64,000 nt of DNA, taken from assembly GCA_041916775.1 (NCBI GenBank), contig JAYRYZ010000016.1, positions 1-64,000 of the forward strand, given 5' to 3'. Source of the DNA: UBA2357 sp041916775. Lineage in GTDB: Bacteria > Pseudomonadota > Gammaproteobacteria > Burkholderiales > Rhodocyclaceae. The notes beneath the pieces are model-generated. The model saw only the letters and a list, made by a program, of their open reading frames with translations. It had not been told where the DNA came from and searched no databases. This document shows positions 1-7,136 of this stretch, piece after piece. The stretch's first letter is position 1; each line of letters opens with the position of its first letter. Both the position numbers and the translations under genes were made by a program.

Positions 1-192
1 GGCTCTCATGACCTCAACTGCTCGAACCGCCCGGTGCGGACCCGCATGCCGGGTGGTGTGGGAGGGGAACGGTCAGGTAAGCTGACCGCCCCTATCCCGA
101 TCTGGAAGCGGGAGCGAGCTCCGGGCTAGACTGTCGGAAGTCGCGCGGTGTGCAGCGTGGCCGGTGGTCCCTGAACCGCGTCTGGAGGCGTC
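1..192. other. Upstream intergenic region
   Basis: No gene is supported here. The only recognisable signal is a Shine-Dalgarno-like TGGAGG at 183-188, correctly spaced for the GTG start at 193. Reading frames on the minus strand in this stretch look like shadows of the following gene. Confidence 0.5.
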
Positions 193-1494
193 GTGTCGCT
201 CCTCAGCAATCTGATGGTCATTTTTGCGCTGATTCTCGTCAGCGCGTTCTTCTCGATCTCCGAGATATCGCTCGCTGCGTCGCGCAAGACCAAGCTGCGG
301 CTGATGGCGGAGGCGGGTAACGGCAACGCCGAGCGCGTCATTCGCCTGCAGGATAGCCCCGGGCGCTTCTTCACCGTCGTGCAGATCGGGCTCAATGCGG
401 TGGCGATTCTCGGCGGCATCGTCGGCGAGGAGGCGCTGTCGCCGCATGTCTCGGCACTCATCAGCGTCTTCTACGATGGCCCGGCACTGGCGACGGCGAG
501 CTTCGTCGCGTCCTTCGTGTTCGTGACGTCCTTGTTCGTTCTGTTCGCCGACCTGATGCCGAAGCGCCTCGCGATGGTCGAGCCGGAGCGCTTCGCGGTT
601 GCGCTGGTGCGGCCGATGCAGTTCTGCGTGCTGCTCTTTGCGCCGCTCGTGTGGGTGTTCAACGGCGTTGCGTCGCGCATCTTCCACTGGGCCGGCGTGC
701 CCAGCCGGCGCACCGAGGAGATCACCGCCGACGATATCGTCGCGATGGCGGATGCGGGGGCCGAGACGGGCGCCTTGCTGCGCCAGGAGCAGCATCTGAT
801 CAGCAACGTGTTCGAGCTCGATTCCCGCATCGTGCCGTCGGCGATGACCCCGCGCGAGAGCATCGTCTTCCTGACCCTGGGCGAGGCGGAGCAGAGCATC
901 CGCAACAAGATCGCGGAGCATCCGCACGGCAAGTTCCCGGTATGCGAGAACTCGATCGACACCGTGATCGGTTATGTCGACGCCAAGGACATCCTGCCGC
1001 GCATCCTGCAGGGGCAGGATCTCTCCCTGCGTACACAGCCCATCGTGCGCACGGTGCTGATGCTGCCGGACACGCTGACGCTGTTCGAGGCGCTGGAGCG
1101 GTTTCGCGATGCGAAGGAGGATTTTGCGCTCGTCATCAACGAATACGCGTTGGTGGTGGGGCTGCTGTCGCTGCAGGACGTGATGAACACGGTGATGGGT
1201 GACCTGGGCAGCACCAACCAGGAATCGCTGATCGTGCGGCGCGACGAGCATTCATGGCTGATCGACGGGCTGACCCCGATCGAGGACGTGATGCAGGCGC
1301 TGGACATCGCCGAGTTCGAGGGATTCGAGAACTACGAGACGGTGGCCGGCTTTCTGATGTTCCGCCTGCGCAAGGTGCCGCGCCGCACCGATTCGGTCGA
1401 GTACGCCGGCTTCAAGTTCGAGGTCGTGGACATCGACAATCACCGTATCGACCAGGTGCTGGTCACGCGCAGCGCCACGGCTGCGACCGCGTAG
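193..1494 (+). CDS. paeA: YtfL/PaeA-type DUF21-CBS inner-membrane protein
   Basis: This 433-residue protein aligns by eye over its whole length with E. coli YtfL, renamed PaeA, which is linked to cadaverine and putrescine export. The order is a DUF21/CNNM membrane domain with hydrophobic helices (about residues 1-195, including the motif FFTVVQIGLNAVAILGG), two CBS modules (about 210-330, with SAMTPRE and HPHGKFPVC) and a C-terminal CorC/HlyC domain (about 345-428, ending in VDIDNHRIDQ). The GTG start is chosen because TGGAGG lies 5 bases upstream and the product begins directly with the first membrane segment. It stands alone and converges with the PhnD-like gene, 26 bp apart. The fold and family are clear; polyamine export is inferred from the E. 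coli homologue. Confidence 0.85.
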   Translation: MSLLSNLMVIFALILVSAFFSISEISLAASRKTKLRLMAEAGNGNAERVIRLQDSPGRFFTVVQIGLNAVAILGGIVGEEALSPHVSALISVFYDGPALATASFVASFVFVTSLFVLFADLMPKRLAMVEPERFAVALVRPMQFCVLLFAPLVWVFNGVASRIFHWAGVPSRRTEEITADDIVAMADAGAETGALLRQEQHLISNVFELDSRIVPSAMTPRESIVFLTLGEAEQSIRNKIAEHPHGKFPVCENSIDTVIGYVDAKDILPRILQGQDLSLRTQPIVRTVLMLPDTLTLFEALERFRDAKEDFALVINEYALVVGLLSLQDVMNTVMGDLGSTNQESLIVRRDEHSWLIDGLTPIEDVMQALDIAEFEGFENYETVAGFLMFRLRKVPRRTDSVEYAGFKFEVVDIDNHRIDQVLVTRSATAATA

Positions 1495-1520
1495 CTGTCT
1501 TCTTGACGCCCGGACCCGGG

Positions 1521-2273
1521 TCAGGCCTTGAGGGTGTCCATCAGGTCGATCATGAACTCGGTATCCTCCGGATCCATCGTCTCCCAGCTCGGCATGCCGA
1601 GCTCCGCAACGATGCGCGCGCCGGACGGCTCCTCGTGCATGCCGAGCAGGATGCGCCGGACCCGTTCGCGCAGCGGGTGCAAGCGCGGGCCGATCAGCAG
1701 CACGTGCCGGATGTCGCTGATCTGGCTGCGCACCAGCGGACGCAGGCGGCCGCGGGTGAGGGAGGACAAGTCCTCGAAGGCCGCCTCGAGGATCAGGCCG
1801 ACGTCGGCTCGGCCGCGCAACAACTGGGCGGCCACCAGCGGATGGCTGGGGACGATGACCGCGAGCGTGTTGCTCCCGTCGAGGTCGGCGGGTTCGAGCA
1901 TGATCATGCCGATCAGTTGGACATCCGGGTCGTCGGTGCTCGCGATGCGGATGCCCGGCTGAAGGTCCTCGACCTGCCGTGCGTGCGACCCGGACGGGAC
2001 CACGATCACACACTCGTCGGCACCGCTTGCGGGGCGCGCGAGCGGCATGAAACCGTGCTCTCTTACCAGCATCGATGCGTCGTAGGGGTTCGCAAAGATG
2101 ATGTCGATCCGGTCGGCGGAGATCGCCGCGCGCTGGCTGCTGAAGTCGTCGAAGAGCTCGAGGTGTATCGGCAGGCTCAGGCGCCGTTGCAGCCAGGTAT
2201 TGAAGATGAACCACGCCGATGTGTTTCGGGGGGCGAAGTCCGGGCTCACGCTCATCTGGTAGGGGGTTCTCAT
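1521..2273 (-). CDS. PhnD-like periplasmic-binding-fold protein without signal peptide
   Basis: The 250-residue product resembles PhnD/phosphonate-type solute-binding proteins: an early SPDFAPRNTSAWFIFNTW stretch, then FDDFSSQRAAISADRIDIIFANPYDASMLV in two parts of the classic fold, a central ASTDDPDVQLIGMIML, and VAAQLLRGRADVGLI near residue 165. No signal peptide or lipobox is visible, and no transporter genes are adjacent. It therefore probably acts as a cytoplasmic ligand sensor rather than a transport receptor. Its ATG overlaps the TGA of the upstream PAS gene (ATGA), so the two are translationally coupled. A role in signalling is inferred from this context. Confidence 0.65.
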   Translation of the reverse strand: MRTPYQMSVSPDFAPRNTSAWFIFNTWLQRRLSLPIHLELFDDFSSQRAAISADRIDIIFANPYDASMLVREHGFMPLARPASGADECVIVVPSGSHARQVEDLQPGIRIASTDDPDVQLIGMIMLEPADLDGSNTLAVIVPSHPLVAAQLLRGRADVGLILEAAFEDLSSLTRGRLRPLVRSQISDIRHVLLIGPRLHPLRERVRRILLGMHEEPSGARIVAELGMPSWETMDPEDTEFMIDLMDTLKA

Positions 2274-2764
2274 CGGCCCCTCTCCGCCGCCAGCAAGCGC
2301 GCATACGTCTGCTGCGCAGCCTCCACCTTGCGGCGCGACGGTTTGCGTCTTACCGAGGTGTAGCCGACCACCCGGCCGCCGCGCACATTCGGTATCACGG
2401 TCGCGAAGACCCAGTAGAAGGCCCCATCCTTGCGCAGGTTCTTCACGTATCCGTGCCAGATCCGGCCGGCCTCGATGTCGGCCCACAGCCCCCTGAACGC
2501 GGCGGCGGGCATGTCCGGGTGGCGCAGGATGCTGTGCGGCGCGCCGATGAGCTCGCCCTGGTTGTAGCCCGACATCTCGACGAAGGCAGTGTTGCAGTGG
2601 GTGATGATGCCCGCTGTATCGGTGCGCGATACGATCAGCTTGCCGTCGGGGTAGGGAACCTCGTGATCGCACAGGAGCAGGGTGCGTTTGGTCTGGCCGA
2701 ACAGAGGCTGATCCACGCGCGTCGCGCCGGGCAGCACGTGTTGCGGGTCCATGTCCATGAGCAT
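2270..2764 (-). CDS. Aer-type PAS domain protein
   Basis: A 164-residue soluble protein built around one PAS domain (about residues 40-150). It has the FAD/Aer-like hallmarks DTAGIITHCNTAFVEMSGY, HSILRHPDMP and WHGYVKNLRKDGAFYWVFATV. Such domains commonly bind FAD or heme and sense redox state. There is no output domain, so it must act through a partner. It is coupled to the PhnD-like gene by a 4-bp overlap, and lies downstream of the roadblock genes with a MITE-like insertion between. The family is secure; ligand and partner are unknown. Confidence 0.75.
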   Translation of the reverse strand: MLMDMDPQHVLPGATRVDQPLFGQTKRTLLLCDHEVPYPDGKLIVSRTDTAGIITHCNTAFVEMSGYNQGELIGAPHSILRHPDMPAAAFRGLWADIEAGRIWHGYVKNLRKDGAFYWVFATVIPNVRGGRVVGYTSVRRKPSRRKVEAAQQTYARLLAAERGR

Positions 2765-2792
2765 CGTCCGACTCCTGCCTGGTGATCGCAGG

Positions 2793-2944
2793 CTCAGAGC
2801 CTGTGAATGAATCTGCTGCGCGAACCGATTGCTGCGTTGCCCACCCGCTCACTCCTCGCCTATCCATATGGTATGTCTCGTCGGTCGCTCACTCGCGCCT
2901 TGCATTCGGCTCTGCCCGCGACGATTTCTTCACAAGCTCTCAGA
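2793..2944. repeat. MITE-like interspersed element with imperfect terminal inverted repeats
   Basis: The roughly 150-bp interval is noncoding and ends in imperfect inverted repeats. The left end reads CAGAGCCTGTGAATGAATC. The right end, read on the other strand, gives GAGAGCTTGTGAAGAAATC. Inside are two copies of CGCTCACTC and a central CCATATGG palindrome. The right terminus overlaps the stop codon of the roadblock gene. Size, termini and position fit a non-autonomous transposable repeat or a dispersed palindromic repeat. No second copy occurs in this window, so mobility is inferred. Confidence 0.6.
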
Positions 2945-3302
2945 GGATGCGGGTGATGCTCTCGGCGGCGCGCTTCACGTCCAGGAAGATGAGCCCGAGC
3001 TTCGCGTTCGGCTTGGTGACCACCGTCACCACGGCCTCTGCGCCTGCGTGGGTCATCAGGATGTAACCGCCCCTGCCGCGCACCAGCACCTGCTCGAGAT
3101 CGCCGCGCGAGAGCTCCTTCGCGGTTCGGTCGCCCAGCGACAGCATCGCCGCGCTCATCGCGCCGATGCGGTCCTCGTCCATGCCGGCGGGCAGCAGCGA
3201 GACCATCATCAGGCCATCCGTGGAAATGACCGCGGAAGCCTCGATGTCGGCCGAGGTCCCGTTCAGGTCCGACAGGATCGCGGTCAGCATGTCTTCGCGC
3301 AT
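2940..3302 (-). CDS. Roadblock/LC7 domain protein
   Basis: A 120-residue single-domain roadblock/LC7 protein (MglB-like). Hallmarks are SADIEASAVISTDGLMMVSLLP, quoted in part, followed by LVRGRGGYILMTHAGAEAVVTVV and a C-terminal amphipathic helix AKLGLIFLDVKRAAESI. Such proteins are often GTPase-activating or scaffold partners of small Ras-like GTPases such as MglA. The ATG at 3302 is preferred over the longer reading because AGGAG sits 7 bases upstream. No small GTPase gene is visible in the window. Its stop codon lies within the right terminus of the MITE-like element. Confidence 0.8.
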   Translation of the reverse strand: MREDMLTAILSDLNGTSADIEASAVISTDGLMMVSLLPAGMDEDRIGAMSAAMLSLGDRTAKELSRGDLEQVLVRGRGGYILMTHAGAEAVVTVVTKPNAKLGLIFLDVKRAAESITRIL

Positions 3303-3367
3303 TGCAGTTTCTCCTGCGAGTTCGATTGGTTGTGGTTGTAGGCGGGTATGCGGGAGGCTGCAGGTTC

Positions 3368-4012
3368 TCAGGCTTCGTCCGTGCGTCCGTAGCGTTGCAC
3401 CAGCATCCATATCAGATCCACGGTCGCGGGGCGGTTCAGGTGCGGCAGTCCGGTCAGGATCAGCACGAAGCGGTTATCCCCGACCACCAGCGGCCAGAAG
3501 CCGATCTCGCTGTTTCCCGCAGCGTTGATGAGCGCCCAGGCGGCGGTGTGCACCGACAGGTTGCCGGTGATGAGCCCTTGGTGGCGTACATGGAGGGTGC
3601 CGATGTCGGCGGAGAGGCCTGCCAGCTCCTCGGCCGTCTCGCGATGAAAGCCGTGGCTGGCGAGGTAGAAGCCATGCGCGTCGGCGAGCAGGGCCCGGTT
3701 GGCGCCGGCGATATCCGCGAGCACGCGCGGCAGCGCCGTCTCGAGGTTCTCCGCCGGCAGGCTGCGGGGGGCCTCCAGGCCCTGCACCAGATTGAGTGAC
3801 TGCATCCGGTACAGGTAGGCCACTGCCTCTTCCGTGGGCAGGCCGCTCATCCGGACGAGGTTCTCCGCCGTCAACGCCGGGCTCTCGCGGTCGCGCATCG
3901 CGTGCAGGATGATGCGTCGCGCGCGGCCCGAGGCGCGTCCGGAAACCGCATCGTAGGCGCCGGCAGGGGTTGGGGCGAGAAACAGCCCGGGAAGGATCTG
4001 GAAATCGGACAT
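3368..4012 (-). CDS. Roadblock-like signalling protein with N-terminal helical region
   Basis: A 214-residue protein I do not recognise as a named family. Residues about 30-85 look like a winged-helix or response-type helical segment (ILHAMRDRESPALTAENLV). Residues about 95-205 resemble a roadblock/LC7 fold, with ALLADAHGFYLASHGF and LSVHTAAWALINAAGNSEIG. It sits 65 bp upstream of the genuine roadblock gene in the same direction. Two starts are possible: ATG at 4012 (used here) or ATG at 4102, which overlaps the upstream stop as ATGA but has no ribosome-binding site. A heteromeric partner of the 120-residue roadblock protein is a reasonable inference. Confidence 0.55.
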   Translation of the reverse strand: MSDFQILPGLFLAPTPAGAYDAVSGRASGRARRIILHAMRDRESPALTAENLVRMSGLPTEEAVAYLYRMQSLNLVQGLEAPRSLPAENLETALPRVLADIAGANRALLADAHGFYLASHGFHRETAEELAGLSADIGTLHVRHQGLITGNLSVHTAAWALINAAGNSEIGFWPLVVGDNRFVLILTGLPHLNRPATVDLIWMLVQRYGRTDEA

Positions 4013-4098
4013 GGTTTGCCTGTCGAGGGATGTCACCGGTCGCGCGTCGCCGGGGCGCGCGCCCCTGCGCTCATGTGCGTGGATCAGGTCGGATCCGG

Positions 4099-5136
4099 TC
4101 ATGGGGGTGGCCCGCTCAGATCGAGCGCGCGGCAGGCGCTGAAGAGGGAATAGGCTGCGCGGTGCGGAACGCCGAGCGCAGCGGCGGTATCGGCCAGGCT
4201 GAGCGTCTCCCGGCTCCAGCCCTCGATAACCTCCAACGCATGCGGCGGCCTTGCAAGTCGAGTGAAATCCGGTTGTGCACGCAGATGTACCGGGGCGTCG
4301 AGCGGCGTGCCGTTGGGCACACGTCCGCGCGCGCACCAGAGCGCGACTTTCCACAGTGCAGCGTCGAAATCCTGCCAGCCGCCGAGCTGTGTCCCCTCGT
4401 GCGGGTCATCCGCCGGGCGCAGCCTGATCGCAAGCGTGCGTGACGATTGCAGGCACAGCCTGCGCAGATAATGGTCGTGCATGTCGGTGAGGATCTGCTG
4501 GCGCACCGGATCGACGATCAGCGATTTGCCCAGGCCTTCGAGGGCGTATGCGATGCCGCGGCGCACCGCGAGTCGCATTGCGCTGGCCAGCGCACCCTGC
4601 AGGTAGCGGTCAGGGCTGTAGAAGAGTTCGCCGCGCCTTGTTGCGTCCTGGTAGGCGGTGTCCTCGAACATGCCGTAGTGGCAGCGCAGGTCGCGCAGGT
4701 AGGTCACGCTATCCGGGCGGGGGCCGAGTCCTGTCGTGGCGACAGCTGCGCGAGGAACGCCGGATTCCTCCGTATGCGGTCGCTCCGTGCTGCCGTGCAG
4801 GCTGGAGTGCAGCTGCTCGCGAATACGCCGCAGTGCGCCGATCAGGTCCTCGCAGTCGAGCGGCTTGCGCACCCACAGTGCGTTCGGGTGAGTGCGCTCG
4901 CGAACCGAGAGGAGGAGGGCGGGACGTTGGGAGGGGGCGTGCACGCGCGCCCAGATGTCCTTGCCCTCCAGGGTGTCCACGTCGATGATGCCGACCTCGC
5001 TTTCGAAGGCCTGCACGATCTGCCCGTGCTTGCGGCCCTGACCCTCGAAGAACATCAGCAGGGCGTTGCGGCTGCGCTCGTTGAGGCCGTGAAGGGCGAG
5101 CTTGAGCGGCGGGGGCGAGGCGATCGGGTCGAGCAT
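4099..5136 (-). CDS. Hypothetical protein with receiver-like N-terminus
   Basis: A 345-residue protein without a recognised family. The first 110 residues look like a degenerate response-regulator receiver: alternating hydrophobic strands, VGIIDVDTLEGKDIW at the acceptor position and WVRKPLDCEDLI at the conserved Lys-Pro position. The middle (about 145-235) is rich in aromatic and basic residues (FYSPDRYLQGALASAMRL). The C-terminus is helical, with LSLADTAAALGVPHRAAYSLF resembling a helix-turn-helix. It lies between a 236-residue hypothetical gene (6 bp upstream) and the roadblock-like gene. The function is unknown; co-transcription with roadblock genes suggests signalling. Confidence 0.5.
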   Translation of the reverse strand: MLDPIASPPPLKLALHGLNERSRNALLMFFEGQGRKHGQIVQAFESEVGIIDVDTLEGKDIWARVHAPSQRPALLLSVRERTHPNALWVRKPLDCEDLIGALRRIREQLHSSLHGSTERPHTEESGVPRAAVATTGLGPRPDSVTYLRDLRCHYGMFEDTAYQDATRRGELFYSPDRYLQGALASAMRLAVRRGIAYALEGLGKSLIVDPVRQQILTDMHDHYLRRLCLQSSRTLAIRLRPADDPHEGTQLGGWQDFDAALWKVALWCARGRVPNGTPLDAPVHLRAQPDFTRLARPPHALEVIEGWSRETLSLADTAAALGVPHRAAYSLFSACRALDLSGPPP

Positions 5137-5142
5137 GCTCTG

Positions 5143-5853
5143 CTATCCCCGGACGTTGGCCTGTGCGATCCGCTGCGGCCCCTCTGGCGCGCGGCGCTGT
5201 TTGTCACTGCGATCGTCACGATCGTCGTCGTCATGGTGATGGAACTCCTCCAGTGCGGTGACCACCTCCCAGTCGTCGGGAAACGCCTCGTTCGCAGCTT
5301 CGGGTGATTCTATGGCCACCTCGAGATGCCCGTATTCGAGGTTTCCGCGTGTCGGGGCGAGCCCGTCGATCAGAGGGGGGCGCATGGTTGCGTGGCGACG
5401 CCGCACGAGCTCCCGCGTACCGATGTAACCCAGCGACAGCAGCGACATGCGCATGCCGGATATCGTCCGGTCCCATGGCTTGAAGCCGCTCTGGAGGTGC
5501 TTGCGGAGAAAGGCAGCGACCGTTCTGGACAGCTGGGGCGTTGCATAGTCGAGCATGCGCACCTTCAGGGCATGGCCCTTGTCGCCGAGTACGATGAAGA
5601 GATCGACGAGGCTCGCGCGCAAGGTGACTTCGTCTTCCGACGCGAGCAGGAGGAAGATGCGCTGCACATGGGCACGCAGGTCGTTCGGGTTGTCGACGAT
5701 GCGATGGGCGAGGTAGCGGCTGCCGTCCCGGGACACGCCCTGGCCGGAGAGCACCAGCCTGCGTGCTCCGGCCAGGCTGAAGTATTCCTCGGCCATGGGT
5801 GGCGCTTCGCGTGGCGACGAACGTGCGAATGTATGGCGGCGCTGCGCATCCAT
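5143..5853 (-). CDS. Hypothetical protein, first gene of roadblock cluster
   Basis: A 236-residue soluble protein of unknown family. It has a compact helical core (about residues 20-160, with LVLSGQGVSRDGSRYLAHRIV and LRASLVDLFIVLGDKGHALK) and a low-complexity acidic-histidine tail containing HHHDDDDRDDRSDK. The start at 5853 is favoured because AGGTCAT precedes it; a shorter ATG at 5796 is possible, and the longest reading uses TTG. It is the first gene of the minus-strand cluster, divergent from the protease gene. The His/Asp-rich tail could bind metal, but that is speculation. Confidence 0.5.
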   Translation of the reverse strand: MDAQRRHTFARSSPREAPPMAEEYFSLAGARRLVLSGQGVSRDGSRYLAHRIVDNPNDLRAHVQRIFLLLASEDEVTLRASLVDLFIVLGDKGHALKVRMLDYATPQLSRTVAAFLRKHLQSGFKPWDRTISGMRMSLLSLGYIGTRELVRRRHATMRPPLIDGLAPTRGNLEYGHLEVAIESPEAANEAFPDDWEVVTALEEFHHHDDDDRDDRSDKQRRAPEGPQRIAQANVRG

Positions 5854-6082
5854 GGCATGACCTATGACCTTTGTCCTCGTGTTGGAATCATAGATCCCGG
5901 CCAAACTGAATGGATCGGGCTCCGGGCGGAGTTGTATTAAATTCAGTTACATGCTGTGACTCAAACGTCAATATCATGTGATAGTCCCAGAAATGGCAGA
6001 ACACGAGAACAGGTGCTCACGGAACATGCATGGTTCGGCATGTGTCCGAGCGCATGGGCTCGCCGCGCTGGAGGCGTCGGAG

Positions 6083-6925
6083 ATGCAAGCTGACGGGGAA
6101 TCGGTTTCAAGGCTGTCGCGTTGCCGGCGCACCTGCGTTGCGTTGTCGCTTGCGCTGGCATGCGTGCTGGTGCTGGTGAATTCGGCTGGCGCGAACGTGT
6201 TCGGACGCGATGCCCGAGTTTTCGCGCCGGCCGCGACCTTGCCCGCGCGAGCCGTGGGCATGCTCACGGTTGCGGACCGGCAGGTCGGCAGCGCCTTTCT
6301 GGTGGGCGAATGCCACGCCATGACGGCCATGCACTCGGTGCTGCTGGCGCAGCATGCAGCGCCGAGCGCTGATGGCGCAGCACCGTTGCTGATGTTCCAT
6401 GGTGAGCCGGATCCTGTCGTCCCCGGGCTGTTTCATGCGCAGACCGCGGCGCGGCTCTCGCTCGCCGGGCAGTATCACCCGGGGACGCCACGCGGTATGG
6501 CGGGGGATTGGGCAGTGCTGCAGTTGGCAGACTGCGTCGGCCGCAGGACGGGCTTCCTGGATGCGATGCGGCCGGACGCCGACCAGCCATTGCCGCATGG
6601 CGATCTGATGACCATTGGCTATCCTGCGGCGCGTCATGGGCGCGACGGGGTTGCGGTCGAGCAGGGCTGCCACGCTCGCGAGCGCGGGCCGGTGGTCGGC
6701 TTGGTCGGGCTCGACTGCGCTTTCGAGCGCGGCATGTCAGGTGGCCCCGTGCTCGAACGTTCGGCGGACGGTCAGTGGCGCGTCGTGGGCATCATGCAAT
6801 TGCGGGTCAAGCCGGTCGATACCGTGCTACCCGCCTATTCGTCGCGGCATCGCAATCAAATGGTGCATGTGATCGCGTTCTTTCGTGCCCTGCAGCAGTT
6901 TCTCGGGGGGCAGGGGCGGCCTTAG
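6083..6925 (+). CDS. Secreted trypsin-like serine protease
   Basis: About 280 residues with an N-terminal basic-hydrophobic signal (CVALSLALACVLVLVNSAGA) followed by a chymotrypsin-like S1 protease fold. The catalytic triad is visible: His in TAMHSVLL, Asp in GDWAVLQL and Ser in GMSGGPV. An internal Cys pair flanks the Ser region (EQGCHARE, GLDCAFERG). The ATG at 6083 is chosen because GGAGG lies about 8-12 bases upstream and it places the signal peptide near the N-terminus; an upstream ATG at 5978 would add 35 unconvincing residues. It is a single gene between the divergent roadblock cluster and the chemosensory operon. The substrate is unknown; the product should be periplasmic or secreted. 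Confidence 0.75.
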   Translation: MQADGESVSRLSRCRRTCVALSLALACVLVLVNSAGANVFGRDARVFAPAATLPARAVGMLTVADRQVGSAFLVGECHAMTAMHSVLLAQHAAPSADGAAPLLMFHGEPDPVVPGLFHAQTAARLSLAGQYHPGTPRGMAGDWAVLQLADCVGRRTGFLDAMRPDADQPLPHGDLMTIGYPAARHGRDGVAVEQGCHARERGPVVGLVGLDCAFERGMSGGPVLERSADGQWRVVGIMQLRVKPVDTVLPAYSSRHRNQMVHVIAFFRALQQFLGGQGRP

Positions 6926-6955
6926 ATCGGGTGCTCCGGGCGGTGAGCAGAGTTG

Positions 6956-6973
6956 CAAATATCATATTTGACA
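6956..6973 (+). promoter_or_regulatory. Palindrome overlapping a TTGACA box upstream of the chemosensory operon
   Basis: CAAATATCATATTTG is a perfect 7-1-7 inverted repeat in an AT-rich island of otherwise GC-rich DNA. It overlaps TTGACA at 6968-6973, a consensus -35 hexamer. No good -10 was seen 16-18 bp downstream, so a complete promoter is not proven. The position, about 165 bp before the MCP start, fits an operator or promoter for the operon. Confidence 0.35.
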
Positions 6974-7136
6974 ATGTTTTACGAAATTGGCGTTCTTTGT
7001 TGATGTAGCGAGTCATCAAGGCACTGACGCGCAGCGGACTTAGGATTAATGTGGCGGCGGCACTGCAGCACGTGCGCGGTCGCCGCGATGGCGAGCTGTC
7101 TGCGGCCGGAATCTGTCCATGATCAACGGGAGCCAA

